From Metabacillus litoralis (GTDB lineage: Bacteria; Bacillota; Bacilli; Bacillales; Bacillaceae): a stretch of 64,000 nucleotides of DNA. Positions within the stretch are counted from its first letter, which is position 1, and every line of letters starts with the position of its first letter. The DNA lies in NCBI RefSeq assembly GCF_003667825.1, contig NZ_CP033043.1, positions 4,596,501-4,660,500 of the forward strand. Reading direction: 5' to 3'. Position numbers and translations under genes: made by a program. This document shows positions 55,178 to 63,068 of this stretch, piece by piece. Under the pieces are notes generated by a model. The model was given only the letters and a program-made list of their open reading frames with translations, made no database searches and was not told the origin of the DNA.

Positions 55178-56977
55178 CTATTTATTTGTGATTTGATACA
55201 AGTCTTTTACACCTGCACCGTCAATTGAAATTTGTGGTGGAATGTTATTGCCGTCTCCTTCAACTGCAAAGCCTTTCCAAACCGATTCGTTCACTGTATG
55301 GAATACCCAAGGTCTATACATAAGTGGGATTGATGGAATGTCTTCTAAATAAATTTTTGTAAGTTCTGTGTACATTTCTTTTAATTTCGCTTCATCTGTA
55401 ATTGTTGGAATTTCCTTAATTAACTCATCGGCTCTTTCATTTTTATATCTTCCCCAGTTCCAGAACGCCATTTCACCAACTGGAGCTACACCTTCTGAAT
55501 ACATGATTGTTCTTGCTCTATCCCAAGGCTGACTCGGACTAACTGCACCAGCAGGCGTATTCATAATGATGTCAAATTTCCCTGTTTGTAAATCATTTGT
55601 CCATACAGGAGCTTCAGGGAAGTTCGTTCTAATTTCAATTCCAATGGCCTTAGCGTTTTGTGCGACAATTTCTAGGGCAGCATTCCAATCAGACCAACCA
55701 TATGGACATTCGATTTCCCATGGTCCAAGTCTTACACCATTGAGAACACGAATACCATCTGCTCCTTTTTTCGCTCCAATACTATCAAGCAACTCGTTGG
55801 CTGCATCAATATCTGTTGTCCATTGAAGTGATTTAATGGCATCTTGATCTACATACTTTGTTTCAGAAGGTGTATCTAATGTAATAGACGGTTTCATTTC
55901 ACCAGAATATCCGCTCATTGCTAATTCTGAAATTTTGTCATAATCAATTGCCATTGCAATCGCTCTTCTAACATCTGGATTATTTAAGCCATCTTTTGTC
56001 ATATTGAAGAAAATAGAAGGCATTGAACCAGGTAAGTAATATGGTTTGTCTTTCACATATGTTTTGATTGGAGCACCGTCTTCCCACATTTTCCAAACTT
56101 GAGGGATGAATTGTTGTGAAACGTCAACTTCCCCTTTTTTAAATGCTAGAGAACCTGCAGCATTATCCTTATAAATAACATGACTTACATACTTCGGAGC
56201 TGGTAAGCCGCCAAATAGAGATTGTCCCCAATAGTTATCATCTCTAATTAAGGTGATCTTTTGGTTATCAAATGTGTGCATTTTGTACGGGCCAGTACCA
56301 ACAGGATCTGGATTCACTTCTTCACGAATCTTGGCAATATCGTTCCCACTTTTCTCTTCAATTTCTTCCCAAACATGCTTAGGCATCATCGGAACTAATT
56401 GAAGACTATCTAAAACTGTGAGTCGGTTAGGATTATCTTGTTTTAAGCGGATATTAACGGCGTTATCACCGTCTGCTTCTACCGCATCAATTGCTTCCCA
56501 GAAGTTGCTCCAAGATATTGAGTATTTGTTTCCTAGTTCATAAGAATACACAACGTCTTCTGATGTGAATGCTTCTCCGTCATTCCACTTTGCATCAGGA
56601 TTTAATTCAATGTGAAGTGTCGTGTCATCAGTCCATTCATAACTTGTACCAAGTAATGGCTCTAACGCACCATCAAGCATATTAATCATGAAAAGATTTT
56701 CATAGATTAATGATCTCGAGTTCGCATATGCAATTGGAAAAGATGGATTTCCCCCTAATGGACTAAAGGTTGAAGGCGGTCCCCATTGTAGACCATTAAC
56801 ATACAATGTTTCATTCCTTGGTGTTGTCCCTGATGAATTTTGTTCAGAGTCATTTCCTTCTTCACTTGGAGTTGGTTCATTTGTTGTTGGTGGTTTTACC
56901 TCATTGTTACAAGCAGCTAGTAGTCCAATTACCATGATTAGACTGAAAAATAAACTTAAAACGCTTTTTAACCTCAT
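55178..56977 (-). CDS. Opp/Dpp-class substrate-binding lipoprotein, possibly for oligosaccharides
   Basis: A 599-aa SBP_bac_5 receptor. The signal has lipobox GLLAAC (Cys at about 23), followed by a 35-residue Pro/Ser/Glu-rich linker. The mature part has YVNGLQWGPPSTFSPLGGNP, EWTDDTTLHIELNPDAKWNDG, PVGTGPYKMHTFDNQ and DVRRAIAMAIDYDKISELAM. The WGPPSTFSPL opening resembles receptors for cello- or manno-oligosaccharides in this class as much as peptide receptors. A cre site 30 bases upstream of the start also points to sugars. Substrate is therefore an inference. It is the first gene of the operon, with GAGGGGGG upstream. Confidence 0.82.
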   Translation of the reverse strand: MRLKSVLSLFFSLIMVIGLLAACNNEVKPPTTNEPTPSEEGNDSEQNSSGTTPRNETLYVNGLQWGPPSTFSPLGGNPSFPIAYANSRSLIYENLFMINMLDGALEPLLGTSYEWTDDTTLHIELNPDAKWNDGEAFTSEDVVYSYELGNKYSISWSNFWEAIDAVEADGDNAVNIRLKQDNPNRLTVLDSLQLVPMMPKHVWEEIEEKSGNDIAKIREEVNPDPVGTGPYKMHTFDNQKITLIRDDNYWGQSLFGGLPAPKYVSHVIYKDNAAGSLAFKKGEVDVSQQFIPQVWKMWEDGAPIKTYVKDKPYYLPGSMPSIFFNMTKDGLNNPDVRRAIAMAIDYDKISELAMSGYSGEMKPSITLDTPSETKYVDQDAIKSLQWTTDIDAANELLDSIGAKKGADGIRVLNGVRLGPWEIECPYGWSDWNAALEIVAQNAKAIGIEIRTNFPEAPVWTNDLQTGKFDIIMNTPAGAVSPSQPWDRARTIMYSEGVAPVGEMAFWNWGRYKNERADELIKEIPTITDEAKLKEMYTELTKIYLEDIPSIPLMYRPWVFHTVNESVWKGFAVEGDGNNIPPQISIDGAGVKDLYQITNK

Positions 56978-57006
56978 TAACCAGTTCCCCCCTCTGATTC
57001 CAATAA

Positions 57007-57020
57007 AGTAAACGCTTTCA
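57007..57020 (-). promoter_or_regulatory. Candidate CcpA-binding cre site
   Basis: On the minus strand the sequence TGAAAGCGTTTACT matches the cre consensus TGWAANCGNTNWCA at 13 of 14 positions. It is centred about 36 bases before the receptor start codon, near the expected promoter, so glucose would repress the operon. Confidence 0.8.
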
Positions 57021-57181
57021 AGTAAAATATATTATTTGTTTTGAAAACAAGAACTAGTAATTTTAGAATTTTTAGATTATTTTTTGGAATTTAGGCATGG
57101 AGGACTATTTTTAGGGGGGTCTAGAGATTGGATTTGGGATTAGAAAGGGATGGGCTATGGGCTGTTCGTAGAAGGGAGGGG

Positions 57182-57611
57182 ATGAACGACAAAACGTGTA
57201 TTGTTCGTAACCGGACTGTCGTTCATAAGGGTGATGAACGACAAAAAGGGAATTGTTCGTAGCCGCAATGTCGTTCATAGGGGTGATGAACGACAAAAGA
57301 AGTATTGTTCGTAACCGGACTGTCGTTCATAAGGTGGATGAACGACAAAAAGGGAATTGTTCGTAGCCGCAATGTCATTCATAAGTGTGATGAACGACAA
57401 AAGAAGTATTGTTCGTAACCGGACTGTCGTTCATAAGTGTGATGAACGACAAAACGAGTATTGTTCGTAGCCGCACTGTCGTTCATAAGGGTGATGAACG
57501 ACAAAAGAAGTATTGTTCGTAACCGGACTGTTGTTCATATGTGTAATGAACGACAAAACGGGTATCAATCGTAACCACACTGTCGTTCACCAAGAAAATG
57601 AACGACAAAAC
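57182..57611 (+). repeat. 52-bp-period inverted-repeat array, ATGAACGACA family (8 units plus a half)
   Basis: Left arms ATGAACGACA start at 57182, 57234, 57286, 57338, 57390, 57442, 57494, 57546 and 57598, exactly 52 bp apart. Each full unit has a 25-nt loop, a right arm TGTCGTTCAT (few variants) and a 7-nt linker. Two loop types alternate: GTAACCGGAC in units 1, 3, 5 and 7; GTAGCCGCA in units 2, 4 and 6. The last right arm ends TTCACCAAGAAA. It lies between the GNAT gene 3-prime end and the importer promoter, both minus strand. A minus-strand frame inside it is not a gene. Confidence 0.93.
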
Positions 57612-57662
57612 AAAACTCAGCAGGAAGAAAGATGTTTTTCATCACCAAGCTACTTTATACAT

Positions 57663-58157
57663 TTACTGTTCTCCTAACTTAGCAACCATATCCCAAGAAG
57701 TTCCGTCGATTCCAATTTTCTTAAATCCAAATCTCTCGTATAAACGTAGAGCAGGATTGGAGGGGTCCACACTAAGTGATATTCTCACATATCCTTTTGA
57801 AGCTGCTTGTAGCTTGATTTCTCTTAACAATTCTGATCCAATGCCTTTTCCTCTGAATTGTGGGAGAATGGCCATGCTGAGGATGGGGGTTTCCTCATCA
57901 ACGTAACCATATGTTTTAGTCAAATCGTCGAAGAGGCGGATCCAAACAGCTCCGAGTTTCTTTCCGTTTGAATCAACAGCAAGTAGTGCTAGATCTCCGT
58001 GTCTTCCCCAGTCTTTGACGTAACTAGCCATCTTCGGTGTTTCAATAATACTGCGTGGGGGTTTTTCTGAATGTTCATCCACATAAACTGCTTCGTATAG
58101 CATATCCCAAAGAAAATGAACATCGTCTTTTGTTGCTTCTATCACATTAATTGTCAT
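57663..58157 (-). CDS. GNAT-family N-acetyltransferase
   Basis: A 164-aa enzyme that transfers acetyl from acetyl-CoA to an unknown amine. The CoA-binding motif A is SMAILPQFRGKGIGSELLREI, with the Q/RxxGxG/A loop as QFRGKGIG. Motif B has NPALRLYERFGFKKIGI. The N-terminal part (MTINVIEATKDDVHFLWDML) is the usual first strand and helix. It stands alone. The 52-bp repeat array begins just past its stop codon. Confidence 0.87.
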   Translation of the reverse strand: MTINVIEATKDDVHFLWDMLYEAVYVDEHSEKPPRSIIETPKMASYVKDWGRHGDLALLAVDSNGKKLGAVWIRLFDDLTKTYGYVDEETPILSMAILPQFRGKGIGSELLREIKLQAASKGYVRISLSVDPSNPALRLYERFGFKKIGIDGTSWDMVAKLGEQ

Positions 58158-58225
58158 TTAGATCAACTCGCTTTTTTTCAGTTAATATTCGCTACTTTTT
58201 GAAAAACTCCTTTTTATGCAAAAAA

Positions 58226-58251
58226 GTTTATAGTGGGACAAGCACGGGTAA
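58226..58251 (+). promoter_or_regulatory. Candidate sigma-B promoter of yfkM
   Basis: GTTTAT (58226-58231), a 14-base spacer and GGGTAA (58246-58251) match the general-stress sigma-B consensus GTTTAA-N12-15-GGGTAT at ten of twelve positions. It lies about 40 bases before the yfkM start. Confidence 0.75.
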
Positions 58252-58292
58252 TACAGAAATGTATTCAAAAAGAGGAGGTTATCATTAACAAT

Positions 58293-58808
58293 ATGTCTAA
58301 GAATATTGCTGTTGTATTAACTGATTACTTTGAGGATATCGAATATACTGACCCAGCTAGAGCGTTTAAAGAACAAGGTCATTCTTTGACGACAATCGAA
58401 GATGTTAAAGGGAAAACAGTGACAGGAAAACAAGGTAAAGCAAGAGTGGAAATTGATGCTTCAATTAATGAGGTAGATTCAAGCCAATTTGATGCCTTGT
58501 TTATACCGGGTGGATTTTCTCCAGATCAACTAAGAGCGGACGAGAGCTATATCCGTTTTGCTAAAGAGTTCATGGAAGATCAAAAACCTGTTTTTGCGAT
58601 ATGTCATGGGCCACAATTGCTTATCTCTGCCGAATCATTAAATAATCGTGATGTTACTGGTTATCAATCCATTATGATTGATTTGAAAAATGCTGGTGCA
58701 AATGTACATGATAAAGAAGTTGTAGTTTGCGGCAACCAACTTGTAACAAGCAGAAAACCTGATGATTTACCTGCTTTTACTAGAGAATCATTAAAATTAC
58801 TTTCTTAA
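58293..58808 (+). CDS. yfkM: DJ-1/PfpI-family general stress protein YfkM
   Basis: A 171-aa cytosolic protein. The nucleophile elbow FAICHGPQLL holds Cys104, and YFEDIEY near residues 12-18 provides the acidic partner. FIPGGFSPDQLR (70-81) is typical of the PfpI group. Relatives act as deglycases or general stress proteins; the exact reaction is debated. ATG at 58293 is used. AGAGGAGG lies about 13 bases upstream, a little far, but no better start exists. A sigma-B promoter precedes it and a terminator follows. It heads a region in B. subtilis yfk order. Confidence 0.87.
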   Translation: MSKNIAVVLTDYFEDIEYTDPARAFKEQGHSLTTIEDVKGKTVTGKQGKARVEIDASINEVDSSQFDALFIPGGFSPDQLRADESYIRFAKEFMEDQKPVFAICHGPQLLISAESLNNRDVTGYQSIMIDLKNAGANVHDKEVVVCGNQLVTSRKPDDLPAFTRESLKLLS

Positions 58809-58835
58809 ATAAACGTTTGTTTAATATGCAATTGT

Positions 58836-58863
58836 AAAAACCCCCTTAACCAAAAGGGGGTTT
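58836..58863. terminator. Bidirectional terminator
   Basis: AAACCCCCTT pairs with AAGGGGGTTT around AACCAA between yfkM and the convergent small membrane-protein gene. Confidence 0.88.
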
Positions 58864-58865
58864 AC

Positions 58866-59021
58866 TTATTTTTTATTCTTCGTACTATCTTCAGTTGGCA
58901 AAGGATCAACACGATACGAATCTTCAGAGTTAACAGCAGCTTTTAAGCCATATAGAACAAGGATAATTGAGGTAATGAGGAATCCACATAAACTGATTGT
59001 TGCTAACCACCAATTTAACAT
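58866..59021 (-). CDS. Small single-pass membrane protein (51 aa)
   Basis: Starts MLNWWLATISLCGFLITSII and ends in PLPTEDSTKNKK. Residues about 4-26 form one membrane helix, and the acidic/basic tail is probably cytosolic. GGAGGGGG lies nine bases before the ATG, and the gene ends at a bidirectional terminator. I know of no family. It lies 58 bases downstream of yfkK on the same strand and may be transcribed with it. Confidence 0.7.
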   Translation of the reverse strand: MLNWWLATISLCGFLITSIILVLYGLKAAVNSEDSYRVDPLPTEDSTKNKK

Positions 59022-59079
59022 AAAAAAATCCCCCTCCTTGTTACATTCATATGTAAGTAGGGAAGGAGTCAGAATCAGA

Positions 59080-59307
59080 TTATTGTCCTTTGCGAAGATT
59101 TCCTAATTCTTCTGCAATGGCTTGCATTTCATTAGGGCTGAAGGAATTTCTCTTCATAACATGTTCGTAAATATCTTTCAATTCTTCGTACATTTCTTCA
59201 TCAAAATGAGAAGGTTTAATAGCACCTAGATTTAGAACTCTGAGTTTTTCCTTGATTTGCTCAATCATATACTCAACATTTTCAACTGACTTTTCAGTAA
59301 GGTTCAT
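59080..59307 (-). CDS. yfkK: UPF0435 family protein YfkK
   Basis: A 75-aa acidic helical protein: [20 protein letters not shown], then [20 protein letters not shown] and [20 protein letters not shown]. This matches the UPF0435/DUF1128 pattern of YfkK. As in B. subtilis it is next to the phosphatase gene yfkJ and the yfkI-yfkH pair. Here it is divergent from yfkJ. Function unknown. Confidence 0.87.
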   Translation of the reverse strand: MNLTEKSVENVEYMIEQIKEKLRVLNLGAIKPSHFDEEMYEELKDIYEHVMKRNSFSPNEMQAIAEELGNLRKGQ

Positions 59308-59508
59308 TCCCTTCAGTCCTTTCTCGGAATCGGTAATCGTTATAGTTATTGTAACATGAAATACTAGTACACATTCAAAAACTTGTTACTTAGTCCTAAT
59401 TAAGTATATAATGCCGAATTGTATTTGATTAAGGAAAAATATTATCATAATAAGTAGAAATAATTGTTTTTAAAAGAAAACTATTGGGAAAAAGGTAAGG
59501 AGGATATA

Positions 59509-59979
59509 ATGGTTAATATTTTATTTGTTTGTTTGGGGAATATATGCCGCTCACCAATGGCTGAAGCTGTTATGAGAGATTTAGTTAAGAAGGAGGGGCT
59601 CGAGGAGGCCATTCAAATTGATTCAGCTGGTACAGGAAACTGGCATACAGGGAAACCACCACATGAAGGGACTCGTCGTATTTTAGAGCATCATAACATC
59701 TCTTATGAAGGACAAAAGGCAAGACAGCTTACGAAAGAAGATCTATCTCAATATGATTATTTGATTGGGATGGATAATGAAAATATTGGGAATATTAGAC
59801 GTCTAGCTGGATATCATTCAACAGGGAAAATTCAACGATTATTAGATTATGTGGAAGAGTCGGACATATTAGATGTTCCTGACCCATATTATACAGGTAA
59901 CTTTGATGAAGTATTCGAAATGGTCCATAAAAGCTGTAGAAATTTATTAAACGAAGTGAAAACTTTACATAAACTTTAA
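59509..59979 (+). CDS. yfkJ: Low-molecular-weight protein tyrosine phosphatase YfkJ
   Basis: A 156-aa cytosolic phosphatase. The P loop VCLGNICRSP near the N terminus holds the catalytic Cys8 and Arg14. The general acid Asp lies in the late motif DVPDPYYTGN. It removes phosphate from tyrosine, and in relatives from arginine. B. subtilis YfkJ is 156 aa and is linked to stress resistance. ATG at 59509 has AAGGAGGA upstream. The frame from 59464 is an unsupported extension. It forms an operon with yfkI and yfkH. Confidence 0.92.
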   Translation: MVNILFVCLGNICRSPMAEAVMRDLVKKEGLEEAIQIDSAGTGNWHTGKPPHEGTRRILEHHNISYEGQKARQLTKEDLSQYDYLIGMDNENIGNIRRLAGYHSTGKIQRLLDYVEESDILDVPDPYYTGNFDEVFEMVHKSCRNLLNEVKTLHKL

Positions 59980-59997
59980 CGATAGGAGGTATGTTAG

Positions 59998-60330
59998 GTG
60001 GCAAATGAAAATAAGTTAATTAAAGGTATGGTTATCGGCGCCCTTGTTGGAGCAGCTGTTTCATTATTGGACAAACACACTCGTGAAGATGTTATTCAAG
60101 CTGGTAAAAATGTATCCTCGAAAATTAAAGGCTATGTTGATGAACCAACTACATTAACTAGCGAGGTTAAGCAAAAGATAGATAATGTAAAGGATAAAGT
60201 ACAAGAAGTGTCAGAAGATCTTTCTTTTTTAAATGAAAAAGTGAAAGAGCTTAGAGAAACAACACCACAAGTTGTAGGATTAGTACAAGAAACAAAAGAA
60301 AGGTTCATTCCGAAACGAGATCAATCGTGA
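59998..60330 (+). CDS. yfkI: YfkI-like YtxH-type membrane-associated protein
   Basis: A 110-aa protein with a GTG start and GGAGGT eight bases upstream. It opens MANENKLIKGMVIGALVGAA, a short Gly-rich hydrophobic stretch that probably touches the membrane, followed by a charged helix (TSEVKQKIDNVKDKVQEVSE). This layout is of the YtxH/general-stress type. The length matches B. subtilis YfkI. Function unknown. It is 18 bases from yfkJ and nine from yfkH. Confidence 0.85.
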   Translation: MANENKLIKGMVIGALVGAAVSLLDKHTREDVIQAGKNVSSKIKGYVDEPTTLTSEVKQKIDNVKDKVQEVSEDLSFLNEKVKELRETTPQVVGLVQETKERFIPKRDQS

Positions 60331-60339
60331 GGTGAATGC

Positions 60340-61164
60340 ATGTTTAAAGAAGGTTCATTCCTAAAAGAATTAGTGAAAAGATTTACAAATGATGAGGTAC
60401 CAGGCCTTTCTGCTCAGCTTTCTTATTTCTTTTTATTGTCGTTATTTCCTTTTCTCATCTTTTTAATCACATTGCTTGGTTATTTACCGATTTCTCAAGA
60501 AGATGTATTAAACACAATTAAACAGTTTGCTCCTGGGGAATCAATGCAATTAATAAATGATACGCTAAATCAAATTTTAAATGATAAAAATGGTAAGCTT
60601 TTATCATTTGGTATTATTGCAACTCTTTGGTCTGCATCCAATGGAATTAATGCTATCGTTCGAGCTTTTAATAAGGCATATGATGTAGAGGAAAGCCGCT
60701 CATTCTTTGTTGCAAGAGGGATGGCAATTTTACTTACAATGGCAATGGTTTTTGTCATTATTGTAGCCCTTTTATTACCTGTGTTTGGAAAAGAAATAGG
60801 CCTTTTTATTTTTTCTCATTTTGGTGTTTCGGCACAGTTTTTAACGATTTGGAATACTATGCGCTGGCTTGTTAGTGGAATTATACTGTTCATTGTGTTT
60901 ACAGCTTTATATTTTGTTGCACCTAATAAGCGTTTGCATCTTAAGGATGGAGTTCCAGGTGCAATTGCTGCAACAATTGGCTGGATTGCTGTATCACTTG
61001 CATTTTCTTATTATGTTGGTAATTTTGCAAACTATAGTGCAACGTATGGAAGTATCGGAGGAATTATTGTCTTAATGGTATGGCTTTATTTATCAGGGAT
61101 GATCATTATTCTTGGTGGTGAATTCAATGCACTGTTATATAAAAGAAAACATGCTTTAAAATAA
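60340..61164 (+). CDS. yfkH: YihY/virulence factor BrkB family membrane protein YfkH
   Basis: A 274-aa membrane protein with six helices. The family markers are EVPGLSAQLSYFFLLSLFPF near residues 18-37, ATLWSASNGINAIVRAFNKAYDVEE and GSIGGIIVLMVWLYLSGMII near the end. The family was once called RNase BN by error. Its role may be transport or lipid-related but is not settled. The start is close behind yfkI with GAGGTGAA. The operon yfkJ-yfkI-yfkH is the same as in B. subtilis. Confidence 0.9.
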   Translation: MFKEGSFLKELVKRFTNDEVPGLSAQLSYFFLLSLFPFLIFLITLLGYLPISQEDVLNTIKQFAPGESMQLINDTLNQILNDKNGKLLSFGIIATLWSASNGINAIVRAFNKAYDVEESRSFFVARGMAILLTMAMVFVIIVALLLPVFGKEIGLFIFSHFGVSAQFLTIWNTMRWLVSGIILFIVFTALYFVAPNKRLHLKDGVPGAIAATIGWIAVSLAFSYYVGNFANYSATYGSIGGIIVLMVWLYLSGMIIILGGEFNALLYKRKHALK

Positions 61165-61260
61165 ATTACCAAATGTTTTAGTTCATATTGCTTCCCTAAA
61201 AGTGAAATAGTAAGTAAGAAGACAAAAGTCTTTATTTTTATGAAAGTGGGGGATTCAACA

Positions 61261-61368
61261 ATGGCAAAACATACAAAAAAAGGCGGAAGTCATAACAAGC
61301 AAAACTCTAAACAAAGTCCAAAACATAAAACAAGCGGTAGTGCTAACGGACAAAACGGTTATCATTAA
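61261..61368 (+). CDS. Very small basic protein (35 aa), unknown
   Basis: MAKHTKKGGSHNKQNSKQSP, then KHKTSGSANGQNGYH. It is rich in Lys, His, Ser, Gly and Asn, with no hydrophobic residues to speak of. GTGGGGG lies nine bases before the ATG and a terminator follows three bases after the stop, so a real gene is likely. The composition is typical of minor small spore proteins. No family recognised. Confidence 0.65.
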   Translation: MAKHTKKGGSHNKQNSKQSPKHKTSGSANGQNGYH

Positions 61369-61370
61369 AA

Positions 61371-61408
61371 AAAAGGCTGGCTAGGATTAAAACCTAGTCA
61401 GCCTTTTT
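61371..61408 (+). terminator. Intrinsic terminator
   Basis: AAAAAGGCTGGCTAGG pairs with CCTAGTCAGCCTTTTT (one mismatch) around ATTAAA. Confidence 0.88.
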
Positions 61409-61447
61409 CTTGGTTTATTACAGAAACTGCATTATTGTGGTTACGAC

Positions 61448-61571
61448 ATCCAGCTCCAGCACCTAGCCCTTCGAGGTCATAAGCCAATTTAGAATATAAG
61501 GCAAAGAACGCCTTCTATTCTAAATCGTCTTACGCTTGTCGGGTCTGAACGAGGCGCTTGCGCTTTTGTTC
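61448..61571. repeat. Bacillaceae-type GC-rich intergenic hairpin repeat
   Basis: The stretch begins ATCCAGCTCCAGCACCTAGC, has a stem TTTAGAATATAAGGC/GCCTTCTATTCTAAA in the middle (small mismatches), and ends GAGGCGCTTGCGCTTTTGTTC, of which 20 bases or fewer are quoted here as GAGGCGCTTGCGCTTTTG. I recall near-identical elements scattered through many Bacillus genomes. It looks like a non-coding mobile or MITE-like hairpin. It is much more GC-rich than its surroundings and ends two bases before the stop codon of the next minus-strand gene. Confidence 0.7.
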
Positions 61572-61573
61572 AT

Positions 61574-61723
61574 TTACTCAGCATGCTCAAGACAGCTGTT
61601 ATAAACGGTGCTGTAGATATGTTCAATATCAGCATCAGTCATATAAAGTAAAGAGTCTTTGTCAATTTCCTTCATTCTTTCAATAAATTCAATCATATTC
61701 TTACGTTCCTGTCTGTTCATCAT
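61574..61723 (-). CDS. BH0509-type small protein (49 aa)
   Basis: The product opens MMNRQERKNMIEFIERMKEI and continues DKDSLLYMTDADIEHIYSTV. The opening QERKNMI and the MTD(A/E)xxEHIY segment match the pattern I know as the BH0509 family of bacillar small proteins. Two ATG codons stand in a row (61723 and 61720), with AGATGGGG upstream; either could be used. Function unknown. An AT-rich promoter region lies behind it. Confidence 0.75.
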   Translation of the reverse strand: MMNRQERKNMIEFIERMKEIDKDSLLYMTDADIEHIYSTVYNSCLEHAE

Positions 61724-61857
61724 TTCCCCATCTCCCTTTGGTTATTGTTATGGTACAGTTTATTGTTGTTAGTTGTATTATATAACAGATTATTAAAAAT
61801 GTTCAAACCTTTTTTAAAAATTTTCAAAAAAGGCACTAGCAGGCTTTGAAAATAAAA

Positions 61858-61878
61858 AAGCTGACAAGATGTCAGCTT
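61858..61878 (-). terminator. Intrinsic terminator after yfkF
   Basis: On the minus strand AAGCTGAC pairs with GTCAGCTT around ATCTT and is followed by TTTT. It overlaps the last codons of yfkF. Confidence 0.82.
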
Positions 61879-63068
61879 GAAAAATGATCCACGGAGGGCT
61901 TAGTAGATTTTTCTGTTGTTAAAATTGGTTTATAGATAGTAACGGCTATAAATATGAGTAACAACATACTGCTTATGATAAAGAAATAGCTAATATCGTT
62001 AGTGTATTTAATAAAAATACCACCTAAATAAGGGCCAGCTAGGCTGCCTACACTAAAGGCAACTCCACATAGGAGATTTCCGGTTGGGAGCAGGTTTTTT
62101 GGCATTAGGTCAGTCATGTAGCTAATTCCTAGTGAGAAGGTAGAGCCAACAACCATTCCAGATATGAATAAGCAAATAATAAGAGCAGTAGGAAAATTTT
62201 CAACAAAACTGGCTGTCGTAAAGCTCAAAAAACCAGTGAATAAGATAAACATTAACACAGTTCTTCTTCCAAATTTGTCACTTAAAATTCCAAGCGGAAG
62301 TTGAAATGTGATTGCTCCTATTGCAAAAGAAAACAGTAAAACAGAAATATTCGTTACATCAAGACCAATTCGGAGTGCGTAAACAGGAAAGCTACCGTTT
62401 AATGAGGATTCTAAAAATCCATAACCTAAAGGAGGTAAAAATGCAACCCATCCGTATTTCCATGCACTTTTAAATCGTTTCATTGTTTCTTTCATCGAAT
62501 TAACCTCAATGGTTTGCTCAGGATAGTCGTTTTTTAAAAGAAACAATAGAGCCCAGCCTATAAAGCAAAGAACAGATGAAATAATAAAAGGCAATGCTTC
62601 GTTTATGTTAACGAGTGATGCGAGTAATGGACCTGCTGCAAAACCAACACCAAAAAATAGACCATACAGTGAAATGTTTCTTCCTCTTTTCTCCTCAGAC
62701 GAAAATGAGGTAATCCAAGTTTGTGTACCAAAATGCAGGGCATGGTCACCAATTCCAATCAAAAGTCGTAGGCAAAACCAAAACCAAAAGGATTTCCATA
62801 ATGGAAATAATGCAAGAGAGGAAGCAACGACTAAACCGCCGAGGATAATAATTGGTTTATAGCCAAACCGTTTTAATGGGTATTCCATAAAGGGAGATAC
62901 TAAAAGAATCCCAATGTATAGAGCTGTTGCGTTTAAGCCATTTAAGTCTGAAGATAACCCACTATTTTCAAAAATAATAGCAATTAGTGGTAGAAGCATT
63001 CCTTGGCTAAACCCTGATATCCCGACAATAGAAACTAATATCCAAAAACGAACTCGTTGAGTATTCAT
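61872..63068 (-). CDS. yfkF: MFS transporter YfkF
   Basis: A 398-aa, 12-segment transporter. It has FSQGMLLPLIAIIFENSGLS in helix 1, MEYPLKRFGYKPIIILGG as motif A (an unusual form without the Asp-Arg pair) and GILSDKFGRRTVLMF in the central loop as a second motif A. It is placed as in B. subtilis, where yfkF lies beside yfkH. ATG at 63068 has GAGAGGTG upstream. It probably exports drugs or sugars; the substrate is unknown. Confidence 0.82.
   Translation of the reverse strand: MNTQRVRFWILVSIVGISGFSQGMLLPLIAIIFENSGLSSDLNGLNATALYIGILLVSPFMEYPLKRFGYKPIIILGGLVVASSLALFPLWKSFWFWFCLRLLIGIGDHALHFGTQTWITSFSSEEKRGRNISLYGLFFGVGFAAGPLLASLVNINEALPFIISSVLCFIGWALLFLLKNDYPEQTIEVNSMKETMKRFKSAWKYGWVAFLPPLGYGFLESSLNGSFPVYALRIGLDVTNISVLLFSFAIGAITFQLPLGILSDKFGRRTVLMFILFTGFLSFTTASFVENFPTALIICLFISGMVVGSTFSLGISYMTDLMPKNLLPTGNLLCGVAFSVGSLAGPYLGGIFIKYTNDISYFFIISSMLLLIFIAVTIYKPILTTEKSTKPSVDHFSS

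Noticed and set aside
57111..57296. Open frame of 61 codons on the minus strand
   Set aside because: It is a by-product of the 52-bp repeat array and lacks a ribosome site.
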